Shown: one piece after another, positions 11,901 to 21,890 of the stretch
Numbering within the stretch: the stretch's first letter is position 1
How the letters are laid out: every line of letters begins with the position of its first letter
The notes under the pieces: model-generated
Databases searched by the model: none
What the model saw: the letters and a program-made list of their open reading frames with translations, nothing else
What the model was told of the DNA's origin: nothing
Made by a program: the position numbers and the translations under genes
Assembly (NCBI GenBank): GCA_002104935.1
Contig: MCGT01000053.1
Span: 58,915-122,914 of the forward strand
Reading direction: 5' to 3'
From: Hesseltinella vesiculosa
Taxonomy: Eukaryota; Mucoromycota; Mucoromycetes; Mucorales; Cunninghamellaceae
Length of the DNA: 64,000 nucleotides

Positions 11901-13175
11901 AGCGGTGTTGTCACTTCCTTTGATTTGGAGCGTTTTATGATGAGCGACGGTGGTGACTTTGGTGAGATGTTCAACGCCAGCGATGACAATGGCGATCCTG
12001 GATTGCTGATGGCTGGTGACAACAATGAAATGTTTGGCGGTGGCTTCCTGGCCAGCATGGGTGGTGGCTTTGGTGCCGAAACAGGCTCGTCCATGAACAT
12101 GGATGGCGCCAATGGCTTGCAACTGATGGGCGAACTGACCGGCCACAGCAACAAACTCCTGACCGTGGCTTTCTCCCCCGACGGCCAGTGGCTCGCCAGT
12201 GCTGGTCACGACAAAAAGGTCCTGATCTGGAACGTCCAGGACAAACGTCTGCAGTGCTCATTGGAAGGTCACACTGGCCAAATCACGTGCGTTCGTTGGA
12301 GCCCAGATCAACGTTACTGGTTGGCCACCAGCTCCTATGACAAGACGCTGCGTATTTGGGACCTGGCCTTGGCCTTGAAAGAAGCCCAGCCCGATGTCAA
12401 ACCGCTGGCCAAATTTGATTGCAAGGTGTCAGTCACTGCCGTGGATTTTGCCTCTGATCGTTCTGATGATATATATTCCGTGGATGCCGAAGGTGAATTG
12501 CGACTCTGGCACATCAGCACGGCTAAATGTGAAAAAGTCATGAAATTGGTAAAAAAAAAAAAAAGACATTTAAAATCAAAAAATTCGAGGACGCTCATGG
12601 AACCTTTTATTCCTTTCTAGGCCAAGTCGATTTTCTCTACGAACCCATTACGATGCCATCCTCGCCAAGGAAATGTCATTGTATGCGCAGCTGCCAATCA
12701 GCTGTTTGTCATTGATATGGACGCAGCCAAAAACAATGCCTCCAGCTCAGATACCACTGCTATCCGGATGATCAATAGTGCAGACCAAGCCAACGGCAAG
12801 AACATTTTGTGTTTGGATTGGTCATCGACCGGCCAATACTTGGTGGCGTCCTCGGAATCGACCGTACAAGTATATGATACCAGCCAATGGAAAGTCGTCA
12901 GTGTTTATACCGCCTCGGACAAGATCGCTGCTAGCGCATTTATTCTGCCCGATGGTCAACAGCAAGTGACTGCCCTGGACAAATCTCGTGTCCTGTTTGG
13001 TGGCTACGAATCTATTTACCTCTGGTCAAGTTCGTCCCAAGGCACCCAACCCAAACGCGTTGCATCTCAATCTGGCATGGTTGCTGCTCTTGCTTGTACC
13101 CAATGGAATGGCCAAACCGTCATTGCCTCCGCAAGTCATAGCAAGGATAAGAATTTGATGCTGTGGTCCATCTAG
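8932..13175 (+). CDS. LEUNIG-like transcriptional co-regulator: LisH, Gln-rich middle, WD40 repeats
   Basis: Nine exons: 8932-8969, 9153-9408, 9506-10186, 10269-10336, 10412-10758, 10826-10933, 10998-11065, 11130-12548, 12621-13175; about 1179 aa. Residues about 20-60 form a LisH/LUFS dimerisation region (ATELLHVYIYDYCKKHNF, then AARSFAMEANV). About 780 residues rich in Gln, Pro, Met and Asn follow, with an acidic FDLERFMMSDGGDF stretch just before the WD40 part. WD40 repeats start near residue 855 (LTGHSNKLLTVAFSPDGQWL, DKKVLIWNV, DKTLRIWDL) and run to the end. This order is that of plant LEUNIG; the N-terminal region also resembles Flo8 and SSDP. Such proteins act in the nucleus as adaptor co-repressors or co-activators. 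All eight introns restore frame. The role in this organism is inferred. Confidence 0.88.
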
Positions 13176-14684
13176 GCTCTTCTTTCTCTGTCTCCCTCTA
13201 CTCTTTGTCACACATACGCATTCGTCGCCTTTTTATTTTTTTTATATTTTCCATTGTTATTTGATCTGATTGTAGCTGTTGTGTACCAAGGCGTTCTTTA
13301 TCCCCCCCCTCCTCTCTCTCTCCTCTTTGCCTATTATACATATTTTCCCCTATCCTTTTTTAACTCTTCGGTGACCCCTTTTTTCTTTGATTGTATCATT
13401 CTTTTTTTTTTTTTTGTCGTAAATCTGAAAATTAAACGTACAGGGCTGACCATTGCTTCCATGCATGATGTCAGAATTTTTTTTTTGAAAATTGCAGCTA
13501 GTGTACGAGTAGAAAACCGGGAAAAAATCCACCTGCCGGAGCTGGATTTCAAACACTGCATGGGCCTGTGCCCATTGCCGGCGTCACCCAGGCTAGAACC
13601 CCATTTCTTTTGCCCCTGAACAAATGCCAGACCTTGTCAAATTTTGCCACAATGTATATGGACCGTCTAAGCTTTATTTAAGCAAAACAACAACAATAAT
13701 AATACACTGAGAAACCAAAGTTGTAGCAAGAGCAATGTTCTTTTCGTGGTGCATGCCTTGTAGTGCTACGGCAGCATTATCTTTGTCCCAACACTAACCC
13801 CACTACACGAGAATAGGATGCCCTGCATTTCTTCTTCTTTATTTTGTCCAGACATCATGTACAATCGTCATTCTTGATTTGCATCCATTTTTTTTCTGGT
13901 GCTGCATGGGACTGTGCTGACACGTTCACGATGGCCAAATCAGTCGGAGGATGGGCTGTCATTCATCGAGATGCCAGTTGCGTGCAGCTTTTTTTTTTAA
14001 AAAAAAAAAGCAAGGTGAATAATATTGCATTGGAACGAGGTCATGGCATAACTGTGCTTGTCGAATTGATGCCTTGTCAGACCATTTTCAACAAGCGCCA
14101 GAGGCGAATGCATAGGTTTTTGTGCCACCTTTCTAAGGGGAAAGAATGAAACTAGCAGCAGATCCAGAAAAAAAAAAGAAAGGAGACTACCATATTTTTA
14201 TGTTGGAAAAGGAAAAACAACAGTTGGCTTATGCATGATCTGCACCATCGTCTTCAAAAATCGCTTATGCATTTCATTCAGTCGATGCATACCGATGCTT
14301 TGCTCACATCAAGCAATAGAAAAAAGGAGGTCGTCAAAAAGTCAAGCAGCAGCCTTGGTCATTGCAGCAAAAATGGTCAGGCTAGCAAGAGCAATGTGAA
14401 ACAGACGAGACATGGTGGTTTATTATTAGAAATATAACCGGGTGAGAGCCAAGCAAACACGAAAAGGAATGGCTCTAGAAGAAAAAAAAAAGGACCGGGA
14501 AAAAGGAGGGATGATTAAATGGGAGGGAAATCAAGAAAAAAAAGGGGGAAGGGGGCGAGGAGGTCCTTGGGGACGATTTTATCCGTCATTCGTAGGTGAC
14601 AGAAAAAAAAATCGTAGAGACGATGGATCGAGTTGTTTATGTACAGATTTGTTAAAAAATGGAGGCAAGAGAAGATGAATGGAA
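13176..14684. other. intergenic, no supported gene
   Basis: T-rich 3' flank of the LisH/WD40 gene, then low-complexity sequence. The only coding hint is a minus-strand 23-residue signal-peptide-like ORF (14341-14412) that stops with no usable splice donor. Plus-strand frames here lack support. Confidence 0.4.
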
Positions 14685-15050
14685 TTAATGTTGCATTTGT
14701 GAATAAAAATAAAACGAGGCATCATCATAATATGAATTGGCCATGGAGAGCGGAGGGGAAGGTGGAGCTACATAATAGGCGGATGGGTTGTAGGTCGGAG
14801 TTACGTGGAATGGGTAATGGTTGGGACGCATGGTGGTCGTTGGTTTACGAACATAGGTTTGATGATAGGTATCATACATCCAGCATCGAGAGCAGGGTTC
14901 ATTGGTCAGGAACCGGTTGCAGTATTCACACTTTCGATGGCAATCCGAGCAGTACCAGTCATCTCCTAGAGGCTTGTCACATGCGCCACACATCACTTTT
15001 TCTTCAGTAGAGGGAGTGGGTGAGCTGGGAGGTGAGGGAAAGTAGTTCAT
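14685..15050 (-). CDS. small CxxC zinc-binding-type protein
   Basis: Single exon, 121 aa. Residues about 20-57 hold four CxxC pairs (CGAC, CSDC, CEYC, CSRC) spaced like two zinc knuckles or a LIM/ribbon-like module. The flanks are disordered: a Pro/Ser-rich N terminus (PSPPSSPTPS) and a Tyr/Pro-rich C terminus. The clean cysteine spacing argues for a real gene. Family and function are not recognised; a protein- or nucleic-acid-binding adaptor is possible. The start is the first ATG of the frame. Confidence 0.65.
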   Translation of the reverse strand: MNYFPSPPSSPTPSTEEKVMCGACDKPLGDDWYCSDCHRKCEYCNRFLTNEPCSRCWMYDTYHQTYVRKPTTTMRPNHYPFHVTPTYNPSAYYVAPPSPPLSMANSYYDDASFYFYSQMQH

Positions 15051-15786
15051 GATGGATTAGAAAGTTTAGGACAATGGGGTAATAAAAAGAAAGACTGGAG
15101 TATGTATTTTTTTTTTTTGTGCTTGAAGCGTGAGGGGGGTATTCTGGGGAAAATACCAGTAAGACACAAGGATGAAAGGAAAGGAAGGGAGTGTAGTTAA
15201 AGATAAAAAGTGATGTCCTTTTTACTTTTGAAATGTATTAGAAAAGAGAGAGAAAAGTAATGAAAGAAATAAAGAAAGAGGGAACAGCGAAGTGGTTTTT
15301 ATATGCGTTTAAAAAAAAAGGGAACAAGGCACAGAGTGCGTTTTTGACGAGATATGCGTTTCAATGCATAAAGTGAGGTTGTCGAGTTAAAAAAGAGATC
15401 TGCACTGGCTTGTTCACATTGCTTTTAGTGTGTCGTAATATGCACGATTTTTTATTTTCATCTCCCTTTGAAATTTTGCTATGTTCTTTTTGCATAGAGA
15501 TTTTTGCCCCCCCCCCTCTCTGATTCCCCTCTCTTTTTTTTTTTTTTTTTTTTAGCTTTGTCCTCAACCTCTTCAAGGCAGATTTCGCTCCATCAGGCAT
15601 TGAACCAGTTCAAATACTAATTTTTTTTTTTTTTTTTACCTAACCCCTTTGTTGTCACTTTCTTTTATATTTCTAGTCATTGCTGTAGTACCGGAGAAGA
15701 TGGCAAAAAGAAATAAAAATAAAAAAAAAAGGAGAGCAGGAAAAAAAAAAGGAGAGTGTATCGAGTGATACTTCAAGTCTAGAAAT
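15051..15786. other. intergenic with homopolymer runs
   Basis: Holds long T, A and C runs (for example near 15541-15554 and 15620-15638). I see no gene. It is the promoter side of the CxxC gene and the 3' side of the enoyl-reductase gene. Confidence 0.5.
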
Positions 15787-17178
15787 CTAATCAAAGAGAA
15801 TAATTTGTTTGCCACTGCCATAACCCTGAATCCCTTGCTCCACCGCTGTCACAACATCTTTCGCCTCCCAATTGACGCGCGTCCATGCAACTTCGTTCAA
15901 TTTGTCTTGATCCATCAGATCCAGCAGGTCTTCGACCATGGTTGCTCGTTCTTGCGCATTGTGGGTGTCAGTCCACCGTGTCATCCAAAAACCATGGAAG
16001 GACAGGTTCTTGAAAATCAATAGCGATGCTGGCAAAGCTAAAGGTGCACGTGCCATAGCCCCGTAGGTGACATATTGTCCATTCGCCCTACACTCCCAGA
16101 AAAGTCAGCCTGGATCAAATCTTCCAAATCCCAGCTTACTTTAGATGGCGAGCCATTTCGGTTGCAGCTTTGCCTCCCACACAGTTCAAACCAAGTTTTG
16201 GCGAACCCCATTGTTTGATCAAGGTCTTGGTATCATGCGACCTGAGCATTTCTTCCGTCAGTACATGTGTGGCTCCCAGCTGTTCTAACGATTGCTTCAG
16301 TTCATCCAAGTTGGGCCTAGTCAAAGTTAAGAGACAAATTAAGGAGGGGTGAAAACCGGTTCTCAATCTCCTTTCCGCCATGTCATAAAAGTGTTGTCAT
16401 GACAAAAAAAAACGCACCCGTTCTCCTAACTTACCGATCTCGAATAACATTGATGGTGTTGAGGCCCCAAGCTTTGGCGAGCTGAATGACAGATTGTCCC
16501 ACAGCACTGTTAGCTCCGTTTTGAATGACATAATCCCCTGAGAGAAACAAAAAAAAAATGAGTGTATCCAACAAACAACCTAGTTGACTGTCTCAGCTGT
16601 TCTATTTACCAGGTTGCAACGGAACAAAATCTTTCAGCATACGATAGGCAGTGCAGGGATTGACGGACAGCGTAGCCTCTTGAATGATCGAGACGTTCTT
16701 GCGCTTTGGTAAGACTTGGAAATCATTGGCAGCACCCGAGGCAAAGTTACGCCAGGTACCAAAACCTGGGTTAGGCAAGACATGATCACCAACCTGAATG
16801 CCTTGCACCTGGTCGCCCACAGCAATGACCTCAGCCACCCCTTCGTTGCCTCCCACAGCATAAGGAGTGGAGTCTTGGTCCCCTAAAGATCGGAATGGTG
16901 GTTTGAAAGGATAGGCTCCTTGCACTTGATTGACATCAGCGGGATTGATAGGCGATGCCAGGAACTTGACATGAAGTGTATTGGCTGTCAATGCTGGTAG
17001 TTTGTACGAATGCCATCTACAAGTAAAACGCATTGAGTATACTTTCGTAAAAAGAGTGACCAGCATACTTTAGCACATCGGAAGGCTTTCCGTAACTTCC
17101 ATAAACGAGAGCATCAACAGTAATATTGGAGGTAGAATAAGCTCGGCGAGTAATGCCAAATGGTCGCATGGAAATCAT
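15787..17178 (-). CDS. ETR1: mitochondrial trans-2-enoyl-(ACP/CoA) reductase, MECR/Etr1 family
   Basis: Five exons: 17178-17069, 17016-16610, 16537-16435, 16316-16140, 16087-15787; 365 aa, close to yeast Etr1 (380). It performs the NADPH-dependent last reduction of mitochondrial fatty-acid synthesis, which feeds lipoate synthesis. The N terminus ([16 protein letters not shown]) is a basic mitochondrial targeting peptide. The medium-chain reductase fold is clear: [29 protein letters not shown], a nucleotide-binding stretch ([18 protein letters not shown]), LGATHVLTE, and the C-terminal FHGFWMTRW typical of this family. Introns are 52-118 nt and all restore frame. It is transcribed divergently from the DUF1752 gene about 200 bp away, so the two may share a promoter region. 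Confidence 0.93.
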
Positions 17179-17383
17179 TTTGCCGTGATAAAGAAACGCG
17201 GTAAAAAGACAAAAATAGCACTTTGACAAGGGAGTGGAGACGAAAAGCGCCCAAAAAATTGGAGCCCAGAGCCTTGCCATTCTTTTCGTCCTGCAGAAAA
17301 AAAAAAAAAAGACCTTTTTTTCCTTTTTCCTTTTTTTAATTCCTTGTGGATTCTTTTGACATTCTTCTGTATTACCAGCTCCA

Positions 17384-19180
17384 ATGAAGAAAAAGCAGTC
17401 TGCCGACGACGATTCCGAATCGCAAAAGAAAACCAATGTCCGATCACCGGAAGTCTGCGTCGATTATCTGTCCTATAAGTTTGATGAGATGGATTTGGCA
17501 GCATCTTGGAGAATGATGACCAAACAGAAAAAGGATGTAGTTAATGGTATCCGATTGGAAAATGCTTCATGGCGCACTTGGGCAAAACAACGCAATAACC
17601 TGCAAACAATCAGCCCAGAAACACTGAACTGGTAACAAGAAGAAGACGCTGTCACAGACGGTTGTTCACCCATTCTTTCTTCTTTTTGTTCTGCTTTTGG
17701 GATTTAGGCTGAAGGATAGTGATGTCACTTGGCTATATGGTCCATTGCATACGGTGATTAAAAATGATGAAGAGGATCGTTACGGCCACAAAACGGCAAG
17801 TGCACATGATACGCTAGGCTTGATCCAAGCAACACCCCAACGACGTCGAAGCACCATCGCGGGAACATCTGCCAAGGTCACACCAGATAGCCATGTGGCA
17901 ATGCCATCAAAAAATACCAAATCTGCATCAGGTAAAAAAAAAAAGCAAAATGCATTCTTTCCCTCATCTGACATGTCTTATCTTTTTTGTGTCACCAAAA
18001 AAAAATAGCCCGGCCTTCTCCATCTCAACCTGCACCTGTGACTGAAAAGCGACCATTGAAATCCGCCTTGAAACGGGTCACTATGTCCGATCTGTTACGT
18101 CGATCTGCCTCGGAATTCAGTATGGGTGACCTGGAACAAAAACGGTCCGCATCGCCAGTTTCCCTCTCTGAAGTCAATCGTCAAGTTGGGTTTGTCTCTC
18201 CCGCTGTGCTGGCCACACACCGTCAACCTCGCTTGCGATTCAATCAAATGGTCGAGCAGTACATGGTTGTGTCCGACGATGACGGTGACGACCATTCCAT
18301 GTCCTCTCTGCATACCCGGGGACCGCCTGCCTTTCCACCTCAGTCTGCTTCTGCTGACAGCGACAGCGATGACCTTGTGCTCCAAGATGCCCCTCCACAT
18401 CCCGACGCTCCCTCCACTCAGCCATCCACTGCCACTTCCAGCCAACCATCATCAACCAACCACCAGGATTCGTTGAACACAGCGACGGAAGACAATGACG
18501 ACGAACCTATTACGTTTTACCCCCATCAACCACCTCGCTCCATCAAACGCCTTGAACCTACTGTTCTCAAAAGCAGCTCGTATTCCGATCAGTCGCAAAT
18601 GTCGCCCATGTCTCCTAGCCGTGCCGCCTGCTGGGACGATGACGCTCGTTCTGTGCACTTGCCTGATTACGATGAAAATCAGTACACCGTAAACCATGCC
18701 ACCTCCGAGCCCCAGCCGATCGAATGGGAGGGCCAGCAAAGCATCGTGTACCATGCCCCTAGTGAGGAAACAGAGAGCGAAGGCTTGGATATTGTTGACA
18801 CCGATTGGGAAATGGACCCCTTGGAAGGTCTCGCCCATGGCCAGGCCTCTTATAATGACATCAACCACCTAGAGAATACCGCTGATACCTCCGCTCCTTC
18901 CTCTACCCCCTCGGACCCTCCCCTCTCTGTTGCCCAGCCCACTGCCATCCGCCAGCCTGTCCAAGCCCACGTTCACCAAGAACAGCCCATGGCCTTTTCA
19001 CCCCCTTCACGTGTGGCCGTCGGCAAAGCTAGACCCATCAGTGAATCGTCTCCTATCGATGCCGCCTCCTCCACCGCCCAGCCTGAGACTGCCTCTACCC
19101 CTTCTCAGCAAGGCCAGCAAAACCACCCATCAATCCTCCAACATATTACCCATTGGGCTAGTAACTATCTTTGGAAGTAG
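17384..19180 (+). CDS. DUF1752 (AreA N-terminal/Reg1-like) domain protein
   Basis: Exons 17384-17631, 17708-17931, 18009-19180; 547 aa. Residues about 25-95 match the fungal domain DUF1752: DLAASWRMMTKQKK, NGIRLENASWRTWAKQ, then SPETLNWLKDSDVTWLYGP. The domain occurs at the N terminus of AreA-type nitrogen regulators and in regulators such as Reg1 of the Glc7 phosphatase. No GATA zinc finger follows. The rest is disordered, rich in Ser, Pro, Asp and Glu, with one conserved-looking basic patch (PLKSALKRVTMSDLLRRS). A Reg1-like phosphatase-targeting role is possible but unproven. A poly(A) signal lies downstream. Confidence 0.75.
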
Positions 19181-19615
19181 GCCCCTACGCCCCTCGTTCC
19201 TTGTCATCCGCTGTTTGTTTATATTTTTAAACCTCCCTGCCCATCCATTCTTGCATATTTCTCTCTTTTTTTTTTAATACAGTACAATCATGATTCTCCC
19301 ATACAATTTGCAATCCCCCATGATAATCTTATTGTAACTAAACCTCAATAAATGACACCTATTGCATACGACGAAAGGACTCAGATGCATGAGAGGGTGC
19401 GCTATGCAGCGCTATTTTGGCAGGCCGCACAAAGCCGGTGTCATTCCACCGCCATCCATTGGGTGGCTGCCAAGTTTTTCGTCGAGCCGCGAAAACATAA
19501 AAACCACCTTCCAGACTTGAACAATCTAGCGCTGAGATTTTGGGATCAGATCGTCTAGGGGTTCAACGCCATGTTCGGTCAGGCTAATTCCTCAGTAGAC
19601 AGACTCGCTTGGTCA

Positions 19616-19650
<35 letters not shown>

Positions 19651-19675
19651 CTGCCTGAAAGAGCTGATTAAAATT
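19181..19675. other. 3' flank with poly(A) signal
   Basis: AATAAA at 19347-19352 is a plausible polyadenylation signal for the upstream gene. A long T-run (about 27) at 19620-19646 precedes copy C of the dispersed repeat. No gene seen. Confidence 0.55.
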
Positions 19676-19751
19676 GGCTTGCGTGCACCGACCAGAACGG
19701 AGATGGAATATAGCCCTCCAAATCCTGGAAAAAAAAACAGACGTCACTGTA

Positions 19752-21145
19752 CCGTAACCTCGAAAAAAAAATTGGAAAGTGTTCAAATTCCGCCCCAATC
19801 AGTGAGAGGTGTCGTGGAAATAAAACGGGGTTTTTACGTCATCAGACGTGTCTTTTTCACTTTTTTTTTCACTCAAACATGGCACTATCAACTGAAGTTA
19901 AAGCCCAAGTTTACAGAATGAAAAAACTCGGATGCAGTAACAAGGAAATCGTATCTGAATTTCAGCTTTCAACTTCTAGAATTTACCAGATAATGAACGA
20001 ATACGAAGATCGAGGCACATTCGAACGTAAAAAGGGCTCAGGAAGAAAACCAAAACTCACCGACCGTGACCGAAGGGCCCTTTCGTCGTATGTAAAAAAA
20101 AAATAGGCGAGCTCCACTTACTGACATCAAGGTGAATCTACTCAATGATGTTCACATCTGCACGATTCGCAAGGAGCTTCATGGAATGGGATACCATTCG
20201 CGTGTTGCAAAGAAAAAACCATACCTGACCGACAGACATAAAGCAGCAAGACTAGCATTTGCAAAAGCGCACAGAAACTGGTCAATTGAAGACTGGAAGA
20301 ACGTGCTATGGACCGATGAAGCGACTTTTGAAATTGGTGAAGAATCGAGGCAGGTACGCGTATGGCGTTTGAAGGACGAAGGCTACCAAGAAAACTGTCT
20401 TTTGAAGACTTTCAGAAGCAATCGATCGTCGATAATGGTGTGGGGAGGTATAGCCCATGGAAAGCGAACTGACTTGGCGATATTCCGCAAGACCGGAAGG
20501 AATGAACGCGAGACCAAGTCGAAGTCTGAGGATTTTGTGGAGCTCGCCTATGAGGGCCCTATTTCGAAGTATCAGCAGGAGAACCCTGGCTTTATTCTGA
20601 TGGAGGATGGTGCCTCCACTCACCGGAGTCTTTTGTCGAAGAAATGGAGAAAGGACCATGGTATTGAGAAGTTGGACTGGCCAGCGCAGTCGCCTGATCT
20701 GAACCCAATTGAAAACCTCTGGAAAAAAATGAAGAACCGCGTATCAGCCAAGTTTAAACCAGGAACTACGCTTGATAAGTTCAGACCGATGGTTAAAAAA
20801 GCTTGGGATGATCTTAACCCTGAGGATGATTGGAACAAGTTGATCGAATCTATGCCAGAGAGATTGAAAGCAGTGATAGATAATAAAGGAGGAAGCACGC
20901 GATGGTGAGGTTCACTAATTTTGACACCATTTTTGTCATATACCCTGTCTGCTCCCTATAATATTTCCAGAGCTCATTTTCAAATGGAAGAAAGTTCATA
21001 TACTAGGCTCCTCTCACACTAAGTTTGGTCCCATTTACTCCTGTTTTAATGATGAATATGGCCATTCAACTCAAGAGGACCATTTAAAAAAAAAAAAAAT
21101 GTTGCGGAATTTGAACACTTTCCAATTTTTTTTTCGAGGTTACGG
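19752..21145 (+). mobile_element. Tc1/mariner-type DNA transposon, 1394 bp
   Basis: Perfect 42-bp terminal inverted repeats start CCGTAACCTCG at 19752 and end CGAGGTTACGG at 21145. The element is flanked by TA dinucleotides (19750-19751 and 21146-21147), the target duplication expected for this superfamily. It carries one transposase gene interrupted by a single frameshift. Identical termini suggest recent insertion. It lies inside copy C of the 440-bp repeat. Confidence 0.95.
19879..20908 (+). pseudogene. Tc1-like DD34E transposase, frameshifted in a poly-A run
   Basis: The N-terminal helix-turn-helix region (CSNKEIVSEFQLSTSRIYQI) is in one frame (19879-20106). The catalytic part is in the next (about 20105-20908). 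The frames meet at a run of ten A (20094-20103); one base fewer would make the reading continuous. Catalytic acids are present: D in LWTDEATF, D in LMEDGASTH, and E in PIENLW, the last two separated by 34 residues (DD34E). The protein would cut and paste the element at TA sites in the nucleus. The break may be a true mutation, a sequencing error in the homopolymer, or a slippage site. Apart from this break the frame is intact. Confidence 0.9.
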
Positions 21146-21475
21146 TACAGCACGCTTGAGTGATTGGATCGATCTGAAATTCTGTATGGATGCGCAGATG
21201 CATGAATGATCAAAACCCCAAGTCTACTGGCTAGCAGGCCCGTTCTGAGGCTTCCGCTTCTCCAGCTAAAAAAATCCCAAAAAACCAGCCTTTTTGCTCA
21301 GGGGTTCCCCCAGACGATCTGATCAAAAACCACAGTGCAACATTCTCCAAAGTCATTTGACTTCAAATTTGCATACGAGCACAGAATGATGAGTAACGGC
21401 TTTGCTTAAAATGACAACCACCTCAGACAGCGTAGCAGGAAGCCAGCAGGCTAGAAGTGATCACGCACTCGCAGC

Positions 21476-21890
21476 TCGCCACTGATTCGAACAGCTCAGG
21501 ATTTTTCTCTTTGTCTCCTGCTTTTTTTTTATTTTTTAAAGGCACCTATATCACCGTGGACTCTGACTTGACGAGCAAAAAGCTGGAAAGCCGCATGATC
21601 TTTTTTTTTTGGAAACACAGTAGTCACTTTTAGGCGTCTGCAAAAATGCGCTACAATTGGCTGCCGATGCCACTTTTTTTCCACAGTGTGTGTGCAAGGG
21701 AGTCAGATATCAGCCAATCAGATAACTGCTGCCTGTGGTTCATGCACAGCAAGTTTTGTTTTTGAACTTCCAAATTTAGTTTTTTTTTCGACCATTCTCT
21801 TTCGCCCTTTTTTTTTTTTTTTTTTTTTTTCTCTCTCTTCAACACCTTTGGTTTTTCGGAAAACGCCTCCCTCTCCTTTAATTTATCACC
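21476..21890. other. upstream region of the formin gene
   Basis: Contains T-runs (longest near 21811-21830) and CT-rich sequence just before the start codon, typical of a promoter and 5' UTR. No gene seen. Confidence 0.5.

Larger units (their letters stand above)
19676..21475 (+). repeat. dispersed repeat family, copy C (split by transposon)
   Basis: The left part 19676-19749 (CTTGCGTGCACCGACCAG...) and right part 21148 to about 21475 (CAGCACGCTTGAGTG... TTCTCCAGCT plus A-run... CACAGTGCAACATTC) match the corresponding halves of copies A and B. The Tc1 element sits exactly between them. The repeat was therefore present before the transposon inserted. Confidence 0.8.

Noticed and set aside
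11756..12261. Antisense ORFs within the LisH/WD40 gene
   Set aside because: Shadows of a long GC-balanced coding exon; the sense strand has clear WD40 repeats.
14341..14412. Minus-strand 23-residue signal-peptide-like ORF
   Set aside because: It stops at once and no donor precedes the stop, so no mature protein can be built. It may be a dead remnant.
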